The notes beneath the pieces were generated by a model. The model did no database searches, was not told the origin of the DNA, and saw nothing but the letters and a program-made list of their open reading frames with translations. Positions 16,956 through 25,552 of a DNA stretch of 64,000 nucleotides are shown in pieces. This DNA is from Zoogloea sp041908905 (GTDB lineage Bacteria > Pseudomonadota > Gammaproteobacteria > Burkholderiales > Rhodocyclaceae), in assembly GCF_041908905.1 (NCBI RefSeq), contig NZ_JAYREK010000009.1, forward strand, positions 1 to 64,000. Direction: 5' to 3'. How positions within the stretch are numbered: position 1 is the stretch's first letter; each line of letters opens with the position of its first letter. Made by a program: the position numbers and the translations under genes.

Positions 16956-17774
16956 ATGGCTCAAGTCTCGCAACGCCTGCCCGCCGTAGCCGGGCTGTTC
17001 TACCCGGCCGACCCCCACAGCCTGCACGCCCAGGTCGCCGGCTTCCTGGCCTCGGCGGTGCCCGGCGAGGTGGTCACCGCCCCCAAGGCCGTGGTGGTGC
17101 CCCACGCCGGCTACATCTACTCCGGCGCGGTGGCCGCCAGCGCCTATTCCGAGCTCACCCGCCGCCGCGACGTGATCCGGCGCGTGCTCATCCTGTGCCC
17201 CACCCACCGGGTTTACGTGCGGGGGATGGCGGTGCCGGCGTCCCAGTCCTTCGTCACCCCGCTGGGCGCCGTGGCGGTGGACCGGGACGCCTGGCTGGCC
17301 GCGAGCGCGCTGCCCGGCGTCGTGGTGGACGACCGCCCCCACGCCGAGGAGCACGCCATCGAGGTGCAGCTGCCCTTCCTGCAATCCACCCTCGATCACT
17401 TCACCATCCTGCCGGTCGCCGTCGGCGACGCCGAGCCGCAGCAGGTCGCCGCCGTGCTGGAGGCCCTGTGGGGCGGGCCGGAGACCCTGATCGTCATCAG
17501 CTCCGACCTCTCCCACTACCACTCCTACCGCCAGGCCCAGTTCCACGACCAGGCCACCATCGCCCAGATCCGCCAGCTCGACGCCACCCTCGACGGCGAG
17601 CAGGCCTGCGGCGCCAACGCGATCAACGGCCTGCTGCTGGCCGCCCGGCGCCACCACCTCACGCCCCATCTGCTCGACCTGCGCAATTCGGGTGACACCG
17701 CCGGCGACCGCAGCCGGGTGGTCGGCTACGCCTCCATCGCCTTCTCGGACGACAGCAACCATGCCCACCACTGA
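16956..17774 (+). CDS. amrB: AmmeMemoRadiSam system protein B (MEMO1 family)
   Basis: 272 residues. It matches MEMO1/AmrB: RLPAVAGLFYPADP at the N-terminus, PHAGYIYSGAVAA, CPTHRVYV, the HAEEHAIEVQLPFL block, and SSDLSHYH. The His/Asp/Cys residues of the metal site (two His in these blocks and a Cys near residue 220 in QACGANAI) are present. Human MEMO1 binds iron or copper; the bacterial role is unknown. It is the first gene of a three-gene set; its stop overlaps the start of the AMMECR1 gene by 14 bases. Confidence 0.95.
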   Translation: MAQVSQRLPAVAGLFYPADPHSLHAQVAGFLASAVPGEVVTAPKAVVVPHAGYIYSGAVAASAYSELTRRRDVIRRVLILCPTHRVYVRGMAVPASQSFVTPLGAVAVDRDAWLAASALPGVVVDDRPHAEEHAIEVQLPFLQSTLDHFTILPVAVGDAEPQQVAAVLEALWGGPETLIVISSDLSHYHSYRQAQFHDQATIAQIRQLDATLDGEQACGANAINGLLLAARRHHLTPHLLDLRNSGDTAGDRSRVVGYASIAFSDDSNHAHH

Positions 17775-18327
17775 CACCGAGCTTGGCCAGATTCTGCTCG
17801 CCCAGGCCCGCCGGGCCATCGCCGACGCGCTGGGGCTGCCCGCCCCCGACGCGCCGGATGACCCCCGGCTCGCCGGCCGCGGCGCCACCTTCGTCACCCT
17901 CACCCTGGGCGGCGAGCTGCGCGGCTGCATCGGCAGCCTCAACGCCCACCGCCCGCTGGGCCAGGACGTGCGCGACAACGCCGTCGCCGCGGCGCTGCGC
18001 GACCCGCGCTTCCCGCCGCTGACGGCGGCCGAGTTTGCCGAAGTGCGGGTCGAGGTGTCGCTGCTCACCGAGCCCGACTTCATCGAGTTCCGCGACGAGG
18101 CCGACGCCCTCGCCCAGCTGGAGCCCGGGCGCGACGGGGTGATCTTCTTCAACGGCTGCCAGCGCGCCACCTTCCTGCCCCAGGTGTGGGAACAACTGCC
18201 CGAGCGCCGCCTCTTCATGGCCGCCCTCAAGCAGAAGGCCGGGCTGCCGCCGGATTTCTGGGGCCCCAACGTGATGATCGCCCGCTACCACGTCCGCAAA
18301 TGGCACGAGGGCGCCAACCAGGAGTAA
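17761..18327 (+). CDS. amrA: AmmeMemoRadiSam system protein A (AMMECR1 family)
   Basis: 188 residues from the ATG at 17761, inside the last codons of amrB. The AMMECR1 signature LRGCIGSLNAHRPLGQDVRDNA is intact, including the invariant LRGCIG, and DPRFPPL and GRDGVIFFNG follow. The biochemical role is unknown; the conserved Cys suggests a covalent or redox step (inference). It lies four bases before the radical SAM gene. Confidence 0.95.
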   Translation: MPTTDTELGQILLAQARRAIADALGLPAPDAPDDPRLAGRGATFVTLTLGGELRGCIGSLNAHRPLGQDVRDNAVAAALRDPRFPPLTAAEFAEVRVEVSLLTEPDFIEFRDEADALAQLEPGRDGVIFFNGCQRATFLPQVWEQLPERRLFMAALKQKAGLPPDFWGPNVMIARYHVRKWHEGANQE

Positions 18328-18331
18328 GACC

Positions 18332-19405
18332 ATGGACAAGCATCCCGCGCGTTACTGGCATGCCCTTGATGATGGCCGTATCCAGTGCGACCTGTGTCCT
18401 CGGGATTGCCGGCTCCACGAAGGCCAGCGCGGCGCCTGCTTCGTGCGCCAGATGGTCGGCGGCAGGATGGTGCTCACCACCTACGGCCGCAGCTCCGGCT
18501 TCTGCATCGACCCCATCGAGAAGAAGCCCCTCAACCACTTCCACCCCGGCTCCAGCGTGTTCTCGTTCGGCACCGCGGGCTGCAACCTGGCCTGCAAGTT
18601 CTGCCAGAACTGGGACATCTCCAAGAGCCGCGACATGGACCGGCTGATGGATGCCGCCTCCCCCGCCGAGATCGCGCGGGTGGCCTCCGAACACGGCTGC
18701 CGCAGCGTCGCCTTCACCTACAACGACCCGGTGATCTTTGCCGAATACGCCATCGACACCGCCGTCGCCTGCCATGCGCAGGGCGTCGCCACCGTCGCGG
18801 TGACCGCCGGCTACATCCACCCCGAGGCGCGTCGCGACTTCTACGCGGTGATGGACGCCGCCAACGTCGACCTCAAGGCCTTCACCGACGACTTCTACGT
18901 ACACCAGTGCGGCGGCCACCTCGCCCCGGTGCTCGACACCCTCAGCTGGCTGCACCACGAGACCGACGTGTGGGTCGAGATCACCACCCTGCTGATCCCC
19001 GGCCTCAACGACGCCGACGCCGAGATCACCGCCCTCGCCCGGTGGGTCGCCACCGAGATGGGGCCCGACGTGCCCCTGCACTTCACCGCCTTCCACCCCG
19101 ACTACAAGCTCGACCAGCTGCCGCCCACCCCGCCGGCCACCCTCACCCGCGCCCGCCAGATCGCCCGCGACGCCGGCCTGCACTACGTCTACACGGGCAA
19201 CGTGCACGACCCCGAGGGCGGCACCACCTTCTGCCCCGGCTGCGGCGCTCGGGTGATCGAGCGCGACTGGTACGCCATCCTGGCCTACCGCCTCGACGCC
19301 CACGGCGCCTGCCAGGCCTGCGGGCACTCCATCGCCGGGCGCTTTGGCGAATTCCACGGGGCTTTCGGGCCTCAGCGTGTCCCAGTACACGTGCGCCCAT
19401 TCTAG
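18332..19405 (+). CDS. amrS: AmmeMemoRadiSam system radical SAM enzyme
   Basis: 357 residues. The [4Fe-4S]/SAM motif CNLACKFC (CxxxCxxC) lies near residue 87, preceded by an N-terminal cysteine cluster CDLCPRDCRLHEGQRGAC (residues 26-43). The C-terminus holds a zinc-ribbon-like pair CPGCGARV ... CQACGHSI. It is related to the pyruvate-formate-lyase-activase group by layout (GTAGCN, FTYNDPVIFAEYA). The substrate is unknown. It is transcribed with amrB and amrA. Completeness of all motifs indicates a functional set. Confidence 0.95.
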   Translation: MDKHPARYWHALDDGRIQCDLCPRDCRLHEGQRGACFVRQMVGGRMVLTTYGRSSGFCIDPIEKKPLNHFHPGSSVFSFGTAGCNLACKFCQNWDISKSRDMDRLMDAASPAEIARVASEHGCRSVAFTYNDPVIFAEYAIDTAVACHAQGVATVAVTAGYIHPEARRDFYAVMDAANVDLKAFTDDFYVHQCGGHLAPVLDTLSWLHHETDVWVEITTLLIPGLNDADAEITALARWVATEMGPDVPLHFTAFHPDYKLDQLPPTPPATLTRARQIARDAGLHYVYTGNVHDPEGGTTFCPGCGARVIERDWYAILAYRLDAHGACQACGHSIAGRFGEFHGAFGPQRVPVHVRPF

Positions 19406-19448
19406 GTTCTGCCATCGTCGACGGCACCCAAGGCATCACCGCTCGACC

Positions 19449-20129
19449 ATGATGAAACTGCGCCACAGCGCCCTCAGCATCGCCGCCGGCCCGGTCTGGC
19501 TGGAAGCCATGCAGGCCCACGCCCCCGACGCCCCCGGCCTGATCCTCGTCGCCCAGACCGCCGTCGGCCGCCACCGCGACTCCCGCGAGGCCCACTTCGT
19601 GCAGCGCCTGCAGCAGGCCGGCTACGCCACCCTGCTCTTCGACCTGCTCACCCGCTACGAGGAAAGCCGCGACCCGGACACCCGCTACAACGCCCCGTTG
19701 CTCGGCACCCGGATCGGCGCGGTGTTCGAATGGCTGCGCCACCAGCCGCCCCTCACCGGCCTGCCGATCGGCCTGGTGGCCAGCGGCACCGGCAGCGCCG
19801 CGGCGGTGCGCGCGGTGGCGAAGGAGCCCGAGATGATCGGCGCCCTGGTCTGCCGCGGCGGCCGGCCGGACCTCGCCGGCATCGGCCCACTGCGCCAGCT
19901 GAGCTGCCCGACCCGCGTGATCGCCGGGGACCGCGACGACGGCCTGGCCAGCCTGCGCCAGGCCTACGACCTGCTGGAGTGCATCAAGGACTGGTACCCC
20001 CTGGCCGGCACCGACGACTTCTTCCGCGAGCCCGGCGCCCTCGACGACGCCGCCGACGGAGCGATCGAGTGGTTCCGCCAGCATCTCCGCGCCCGCCCGG
20101 CAGCGGAGGCCGACACGGCGGCACAATGA
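19449..20129 (+). CDS. dienelactone-hydrolase-like alpha/beta-hydrolase, probably catalytically inactive
   Basis: 226 residues from the ATG pair at 19449. The fold-level pattern follows small alpha/beta hydrolases (dienelactone hydrolase type): AGDRDDG at the acid position and EPGALDDA...EWFRQHL at the end. In close relatives the nucleophile elbow is G-A-S-T-G; here it reads A-S-G-T-G, putting Gly at the Ser position. The catalytic His of ATHLFEEPGAL is replaced (GTDDFFREPGAL). Both changes are read by eye without an alignment. It starts 43 bases after amrS on the same strand and may belong to that operon. No clear ribosome site is visible. Confidence 0.75.
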   Translation: MMKLRHSALSIAAGPVWLEAMQAHAPDAPGLILVAQTAVGRHRDSREAHFVQRLQQAGYATLLFDLLTRYEESRDPDTRYNAPLLGTRIGAVFEWLRHQPPLTGLPIGLVASGTGSAAAVRAVAKEPEMIGALVCRGGRPDLAGIGPLRQLSCPTRVIAGDRDDGLASLRQAYDLLECIKDWYPLAGTDDFFREPGALDDAADGAIEWFRQHLRARPAAEADTAAQ

Positions 20130-20314
20130 TTCCTGACGCCCCCATCTGGTCGTCGGGGCGCGGTTGCAGGACCCGCGTTGCACCGCCGATTGTTTGCGGG
20201 TCGCTGATGGAGACCAGGCAACACGCGGCTTTGCACACCTGGCCATGGAACCACGCCCCCGCCAACGGAACGCCAGCCAAGCACCAGCCCGCTGGCCTCC
20301 GACAGCGAGGCCCC

Positions 20315-20743
20315 TCAACCCTCCCGCGTCATCACCTGGTGCGGAAGGCCAGCCTCCTCATACACCTCCCCCTCCGGCACAAAACCGAAGCGCGCGTAGA
20401 ACCCCAGCGCATGGGTCTGGGCGCTCAGCACCAGCCGCGCCATGCCGCGGCGGCCCGCCTCGGCGATCAGCGCCTGCAGCAGCGCCGCGCCGACCCCGTG
20501 GCCGCGCCACCCGGGCAACACCGCCATCCGCCCGATGTGGCTGTCGGGCAGCAGGCGGCCGGTTCCCACCGGCTCGTCGTCGACCAGCGCCAGCGCGTGG
20601 CACGACACCGCGTCGAACTCGTCCAGCTCCATCTCGGCCGGCACCCGCTGCTCGTCCACGAACACCCGGAAGCGGATCGGCGCGGCCTGGGCCGCCAGCG
20701 CGTCCCAGCCGCCCAACCGGACATCGACCAGCGGGCCGCTCAT
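20315..20743 (-). CDS. GNAT family N-acetyltransferase (ElaA/YjcF-like)
   Basis: 142 residues from the ATG at 20743, which overlaps the stop of the L,D-transpeptidase gene (ATGA). The GNAT core is clear: FRVFVDEQRVPAEMELDEFD, then the acetyl-CoA loop RMAVLPGWRGHGVGAALL and the C-terminal ALGFYARFGFVPEGEVYEE. Its relatives are small, broad-specificity acetyltransferases with unknown substrates. It is the last gene of tadA-ldt-GNAT. Confidence 0.9.
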   Translation of the reverse strand: MSGPLVDVRLGGWDALAAQAAPIRFRVFVDEQRVPAEMELDEFDAVSCHALALVDDEPVGTGRLLPDSHIGRMAVLPGWRGHGVGAALLQALIAEAGRRGMARLVLSAQTHALGFYARFGFVPEGEVYEEAGLPHQVMTREG

Positions 20744-21228
20744 GCCCGGATGTCCACCTTTGTTCCTGCCGGCACCAGATCGAACAGCTCGGCCACGTCC
20801 CGGTTGCGCATGCGCACGCAGCCGATCGACAGGGGCACCCCCATCGGCTCGGTGTCGGGCGTGCCGTGGATGTAGATGTAGCGGCGCATCGAATCCACCT
20901 CGCCGAGGCGGTTGCGCCCGGGCTCGGTGCCGGACAACCACAGGATGCGGGTCAGGATCCAGTCGCGCGCCGGGTGGGTGGCGGCCAGCTCGGGGGTCCA
21001 CACCTCGCCGGTCGGGCGGCGGCCGCGGAAGGCCGCGCCGAGCGGCGCGCCTGCGCCGATGCGGGCACGCACGATGTGACGGCCCCGCGGCGTGCAGTGG
21101 CTCCCGCTCAGCTCGCCGGCCCCGTTGCGGGCGGTGGACACCTGGTAACGGCGGATGCACGCACCGTCGCCGCCGATCAGGGAGAGGGTCTGGGAAGGGA
21201 TGTCGATCACGATCTCCACGGGGCTCAC
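20740..21228 (-). CDS. L,D-transpeptidase (YkuD domain) without clear signal peptide
   Basis: 162 residues from the GTG at 21228, which overlaps the tadA stop. The YkuD active site is present: HGTPDTEPMGVPLSIGCVRM, with the nucleophilic Cys and the preceding His. L,D-transpeptidases cross-link peptidoglycan or attach lipoproteins in the periplasm. This start gives no signal sequence. An in-frame GTG at 21282 would add a short hydrophobic lead (FIVLFCGPAQA) that overlaps tadA by over 50 bases, but GGAGG sits too close to it. Its location is therefore unsettled. Confidence 0.88.
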   Translation of the reverse strand: MSPVEIVIDIPSQTLSLIGGDGACIRRYQVSTARNGAGELSGSHCTPRGRHIVRARIGAGAPLGAAFRGRRPTGEVWTPELAATHPARDWILTRILWLSGTEPGRNRLGEVDSMRRYIYIHGTPDTEPMGVPLSIGCVRMRNRDVAELFDLVPAGTKVDIRA

Positions 21229-21707
21229 GCTCCGGCCCGCTTGCGCCGGGCCGCAAAAAAGGACGATAAAAGGCCGCCACACGCCTCCGCCAGCACGCCA
21301 CCAGCCACCTCGGCGTGATGATTTAGGCGCGTTTCGGCGAAAAGATCGAGTACGCTACCCGCAACACCCGTTTTGGGGTCACGGGCGCCAAACACCACCC
21401 GCCCGATGCGGGCATGCATGATCGCCCCCGCGCACATCACGCACGGCTCGAGGGTCACGTACAACGCGCAGCCGGGCAGGCGGTAGTTGCCCACGGCCTC
21501 GGCGGCGGCCCGCAGCGCCATCACCTCGGCGTGGGCGGTGGGATCGTGGCGCAGGATCGGCTGGTTGAAACCGCGGCCCACGACGCGGCCGTCGGCGGCC
21601 ACGACCAGGGCGCCCACCGGCACCTCGCCGACGCGACCGGCCTCCTGGGCCAGCCCGATGGCCTCGCGCATGAAGGCCGCGTCCTGCTCTGGACTGAAGA
21701 GAGTCAT
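21225..21707 (-). CDS. tadA: tRNA-specific adenosine deaminase
   Basis: 160 residues. It converts A34 to inosine in tRNA-Arg(ACG). The zinc site is intact: HAEVMAL (His and catalytic Glu) and PCVMCAGA (two Cys), with ARIGRVVFGARDPKTGVAGS after it. It is first in an overlapping three-gene unit and divergent from the PAS kinase with 53 bases between. Confidence 0.96.
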   Translation of the reverse strand: MTLFSPEQDAAFMREAIGLAQEAGRVGEVPVGALVVAADGRVVGRGFNQPILRHDPTAHAEVMALRAAAEAVGNYRLPGCALYVTLEPCVMCAGAIMHARIGRVVFGARDPKTGVAGSVLDLFAETRLNHHAEVAGGVLAEACGGLLSSFFAARRKRAGA

Positions 21708-21760
21708 GTGAAACTGAAGACCTTACCTGAAAGCTCGGTTCGGGATTTTAAAGCAGCATC

Positions 21761-24124
21761 GTGAAAAGACAGGCTCCGACAATGCCGTGCCCACCCCCTA
21801 CCGAACCGACACAGGGTTCGCAGGACACGCCCTGTGCCCCCCGCTCCGCCGAACCCGCCCCGCCGGGCGACGGCTGGGGCTGCCTCGAAGTCACCCTGCG
21901 GCACATCCGCGACGGCGTCATCGTGACCGACGGCCAGGGCCGCGTCACGCTGCTCAACCCGGTCGCCGAGTCCCTCACCGGCTGGACCACCTATGAAGCC
22001 GGCGGCGAGCGCCTCGCCCACGTCTTTCCGGTGGTCGGCGGCGTGACGAGCGAACCCCTCAGCCTGACGCCCGGCGGGCCCGACGAAGGGGCGCTTGCCT
22101 GGACTGCCGCCCAGTTCATCGACCGCCAGGGGCGCCGCCACCCGGTGTCCGTGCGCAGCGCCGCCATCCCCGGCGCAACCGGGCAGACCGGCGCAGTGCT
22201 GATCATCCAGGACGAAGCCAGCGATCGCTCCGCGACCCCGGGCGGCGCAGGCACCACCGTGCGCTACCGCGCCCTCGTCGAGAACTCGCCGGTCGGCATC
22301 TTCCACTTCGGCCCCGATCTGCGGATCACCTACAGCAACACGCGGCTGGCCGAGATCCTCGCCGTGACGCCGGAGCGCATCCAGGGCTTCGACCTCCACG
22401 GCATCGACACCCTCAACGTACTGTCCATCCTGCAGCGCGCCCTGCTCGGCCAGCGCGGCGCCTACGACGGCCCGGTGTCCACCCCCCTGTCGCCGGAGCC
22501 GCACCTGCTGTCGATCCACGTGGCCCCCGAGCGGGACGTGGCCGGCCACATCTACGGCGGGGTCGGCATCGTCGAGGACCGCTCGACCTTCCCGATCACC
22601 GACGAACAGCGGCGGGAGGCCAGGGAGCGCTACATGCTGGCCCAGCCCGGCGCCAACGAGGGCCTCTGGGACTGGGACCCGAACACCCAGCTGCTCTACC
22701 TCTCGCCCCGCCTGCTGGCGCTGCTGGGCCTGCACAGCGAGGCCGTGCGGACCACCGGCGCCGAGTGGCTGAAGCTCATCCACCCGGACGACCGCGCCCA
22801 CTACCGCGCCGACGTGATCGCCCACCTGCGCGGCGAGACGACGCATTTCGAGTCCGAATACCGGGTGGCCGACAAGGACGGCCGCTTCCACTGGGTGCTC
22901 GCCCGGGGCCTCGCCCACCGGGACGCCAGCGGCCGCGCGGTGCGCATCGTCGGGGCGATCAGCGACATCACGGCCCGCAAGCGCGCCGAGGAACAACTGA
23001 AGGCCGAGCGGGATTTTTCCCGCGGCCTCATCGACAGCCTGCCCGCGCCCTTCTTCCTGTTCGACGCGCAGGGCCGGCTGGTGCTGTGGAACCGCTTCGT
23101 CAGCGAGCTCACCGGCCTCGACGCCACCCACCTGCAGCACGCCCCGGCCGGCAGCCTGGTGATCCCCGAGCAGGAGGCGGTGATGACCCACCGCATCGAA
23201 TCCGCGCTGAGCACCGGCGAGACTTCCGCCGAGGTCATGCTGCGGCGCCACCGGGCCGATCCGGTGCCCTTCCTGGTGGTGGCGCGCCGGGTGGTGCTCG
23301 AGGGCAAGCCCCACATCGTCGGGGTCGGCACCGACCTGACCGAGCGCAAGTTCGCCGAGCGGGCGATCAAGCGCCTCAACCAGGAGCTCGAACGGCGGGT
23401 CGCCGAGCGCACCTCCCAGCTCAGCGCCACCCTCAGCGAACTCGAATCCTTCAGCTACTCCGTGTCCCACGACCTCCGCGCCCCGCTCCGCGCCATCGAA
23501 GGCTACAGCGCCATCCTCGGCTCGGACTACGGCGACAACCTCGACGACGACGCCAAGGAGCTGCTGCGCCGGGTGCGCTCGGCGGTCCATCGGATGGGCC
23601 AGCTGATCGACGACCTGCTGACCCTGTCGCGGGTCAGCCGCAAGGAGCTCGAACGCCGGCCGGTGGACCTCACCGCCCTGGCCCAGGCGATCTGCGAGGA
23701 GTTCCGCCAGCAGGACCCGGCACGCCCGGTGAAGGTCGACATCGCCCCGGGGCTATGCGTTGACGGCGACCCCAGCCTGATGCGCACCGTGCTCGAAAAC
23801 CTGCTGGGCAACGCCTGGAAGTTCACCGGCCGCGTCGCCACCCCCGAGATCCGCTTCGAGGCCACCCGCCACGCCGGCGTGGACGCCTTCGTGGTCCGCG
23901 ACAACGGCGCCGGCTTCGACATGCGCTACAAGGAGAACCTCTTCCGCCCCTTCCAGCGCCTGCATTCCGACCGGGAGTTTCCGGGCACCGGGATCGGGCT
24001 CGCCACCGTCGCCCGCATCGTGCGCCGCCACGGCGGCGAGGTGTGGGCCGAAGGGGAAGTCGGCAAGGGCGCCAGCCTGTACTTCAGCATCGGCCAGAGC
24101 ACGCCGCTGCAGGGCAGCAGCTGA
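21761..24124 (+). CDS. soluble multi-PAS sensor histidine kinase
   Basis: 787 residues with no membrane segments. Four PAS-like units are visible, starting near residues 45 (GVIVTDGQGRVTLLN), 170 (VGIFHFGPDLRITYSN), 300 (LWDWDPNTQLLYLSP) and 430 (FFLFDAQGRLVLWN). A coiled coil follows, then HisKA with the phospho-acceptor in SVSHDLRAPLRAIEGY and an HATPase domain (NLLGNAWKFTG, DNGAGFDM, GTGIGLATVARIV). There is no receiver domain, so a separate response regulator is needed; none is adjacent. The start is uncertain: GTG 21761 or ATG 21782, neither with a good ribosome site. The input is unknown, probably redox or a small ligand (inference). Confidence 0.9.
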   Translation: MKRQAPTMPCPPPTEPTQGSQDTPCAPRSAEPAPPGDGWGCLEVTLRHIRDGVIVTDGQGRVTLLNPVAESLTGWTTYEAGGERLAHVFPVVGGVTSEPLSLTPGGPDEGALAWTAAQFIDRQGRRHPVSVRSAAIPGATGQTGAVLIIQDEASDRSATPGGAGTTVRYRALVENSPVGIFHFGPDLRITYSNTRLAEILAVTPERIQGFDLHGIDTLNVLSILQRALLGQRGAYDGPVSTPLSPEPHLLSIHVAPERDVAGHIYGGVGIVEDRSTFPITDEQRREARERYMLAQPGANEGLWDWDPNTQLLYLSPRLLALLGLHSEAVRTTGAEWLKLIHPDDRAHYRADVIAHLRGETTHFESEYRVADKDGRFHWVLARGLAHRDASGRAVRIVGAISDITARKRAEEQLKAERDFSRGLIDSLPAPFFLFDAQGRLVLWNRFVSELTGLDATHLQHAPAGSLVIPEQEAVMTHRIESALSTGETSAEVMLRRHRADPVPFLVVARRVVLEGKPHIVGVGTDLTERKFAERAIKRLNQELERRVAERTSQLSATLSELESFSYSVSHDLRAPLRAIEGYSAILGSDYGDNLDDDAKELLRRVRSAVHRMGQLIDDLLTLSRVSRKELERRPVDLTALAQAICEEFRQQDPARPVKVDIAPGLCVDGDPSLMRTVLENLLGNAWKFTGRVATPEIRFEATRHAGVDAFVVRDNGAGFDMRYKENLFRPFQRLHSDREFPGTGIGLATVARIVRRHGGEVWAEGEVGKGASLYFSIGQSTPLQGSS

Positions 24125-24140
24125 ACCTGCGCCGCGGGCG

Positions 24141-24638
24141 TCAGAGCCGGACCGGCCGGTCGGGCAGCTCGTCGGGGTTGCCGGGGCCCGCCGGAAACGG
24201 GCCGGCGAGCAGGTCGCCCACGGCAATCACCGCGGCCACCGCCCCGGGGCCGTAGCGCCCCTCGCGGAAGGCCGCCTCCAGTTGGCGACAGACCGCCTCC
24301 CAGGCGGCCTGGGGCACCCGCCGGGCGATGCCCCGGTCGGCAACGATCTCCACGCGGCGGTCCACCCACTGCACGTAGATCAGCACGCCGGTGTTCTCCT
24401 CGGTGTCCCACACCCGCAGCTGCGAGAACACCTCGACGGCCCGCTGGCGGGTATCGACATCATGCCGCAGCAGCGGAAAATCGAGCCCGCCCTCGACCGC
24501 AAAGCGGATCTCGCCCCGGTGGCGCGCCTCCGACGCCCGCACCGCCTGCTCGATGGCCGTCATCACCGCCGGCGTGAACACCCGATCGACCCGCCAGGAC
24601 GGCATCAGCAGGTGCCGCAGAACACGCCTCAGCCGCAT
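24141..24638 (-). CDS. TPM domain protein (short, no membrane anchor)
   Basis: 165 residues from the ATG at 24638, with GGAGG upstream inside the end of the preceding gene. The TPM (DUF477) fold pattern is seen in VFTPAVMTAIEQAVRASEARHRGEIRFAVE, NTGVLIYVQWVDRRVEIVAD and the final AVIAVGDLLAGPFP. Members with this layout often accompany lemA and a longer TPM protein. The role is unknown; phosphatase activity is reported for plant TPM relatives. Confidence 0.85.
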   Translation of the reverse strand: MRLRRVLRHLLMPSWRVDRVFTPAVMTAIEQAVRASEARHRGEIRFAVEGGLDFPLLRHDVDTRQRAVEVFSQLRVWDTEENTGVLIYVQWVDRRVEIVADRGIARRVPQAAWEAVCRQLEAAFREGRYGPGAVAAVIAVGDLLAGPFPAGPGNPDELPDRPVRL

Positions 24639-24639
24639 C

Positions 24640-25533
24640 TCACCACCCTCCCGAGGCGCCGCCGCCGCCAAAGCCGCCGCCCCCACCGGACCAGCCGCCA
24701 CCGCCACCGCGGCCAAAGCCACCGCCACCGAAGCCGCCACCGCCGCTCCACGGCCCGCCGGTATGCCGCCCACCGCCGCCGGCGCCCATCACGAGGATGA
24801 ACACGAAGGCCAGCAGCCCGCCGACGAGGCCGATCAGCAGGGCCCCGGTGAGCATCCATGCCCCCGCGCCGACGATGCCCGCGGCCAGGGTGGCCCCCAG
24901 CAGGCGCCCGAAGACGGCCCGCAGGACACTGCCGATCACGATGGTGCCGATCATGCCGAGCACCAGCACCTCCTCGAAGCCCATCGGCGCGTCGCCCGCC
25001 GGCCCACCGGCGACCGGTGCCGGCAACGGCTCGCCGGAGACCCGGGCGGCGATCGCCTCGACACCCGCCTCGACCCCGCCGGGAAAATCGCCCGCCTTGA
25101 AATGGGGCGTCACCACCTCGGCGATGATGCGCTTGGCGATGGCGTCGGGGATCGCCCCCTCCAGCCCCCGCCCGACCTCGATGCGCATCCGCCGGTCGTC
25201 CCGCGCCACCACGAAAAGCACCCCGTCGTCCACGCTCCGGCGGCCCAGGCGCCAGGCCTCGGCAACCCGGATCGAGTACTCCTCGATGGCCTCCGGGCGG
25301 GTCGTCGCCACCAGCAGCACCGCCACCTGGGCGCCCTTCTCGCGCTCCAGCGCCGCCAGCCGCGCCTCGACGGCCGCCCGCCGATCCGCAGGCAACAGCC
25401 CGATGGTGTCGGTGACGTGGGCCGTCAGGGCGGGCAGCGGCTGGACATCCTGGGCCCGCGCACCGCCCGTCAGCAGCACGAACAGCGCCGCCGCGAAGAT
25501 CAGATGGAGCGGCAGCCGCAGCGCGTGGCGCAT
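24640..25533 (-). CDS. TPM domain membrane protein with glycine-rich tail (YgcG family)
   Basis: 297 residues from the ATG at 25533; the frame opens further upstream but that part reads as a shadow of lemA. A signal peptide comes first (LPLHLIFAAALFVLLTGGARAQ). Then comes the TPM domain (about 25-180: VTDTIGLLPADRRAAVEARL, VDDGVLFVVARDDRRMRIEVG). Hydrophobic helices lie near 200-260, then a C-terminal tail of repeated Gly-Gly with Ser, Phe and Trp over the last 45 residues. The tail is typical of YgcG proteins. It lies between lemA and the short TPM gene. Confidence 0.9.
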   Translation of the reverse strand: MRHALRLPLHLIFAAALFVLLTGGARAQDVQPLPALTAHVTDTIGLLPADRRAAVEARLAALEREKGAQVAVLLVATTRPEAIEEYSIRVAEAWRLGRRSVDDGVLFVVARDDRRMRIEVGRGLEGAIPDAIAKRIIAEVVTPHFKAGDFPGGVEAGVEAIAARVSGEPLPAPVAGGPAGDAPMGFEEVLVLGMIGTIVIGSVLRAVFGRLLGATLAAGIVGAGAWMLTGALLIGLVGGLLAFVFILVMGAGGGGRHTGGPWSGGGGFGGGGFGRGGGGGWSGGGGGFGGGGASGGW

Positions 25534-25552
25534 GGCGCGAGCCGGCTTCAGC

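Noticed and set aside
20130..20314. Possible structured RNA or tRNA in the 185-base gap after the pseudo-hydrolase gene
   Set aside because: Only a 6-bp GC stem (CGCCCC/GGGGCG) is seen; no cloverleaf, T-loop or conserved tRNA bases.
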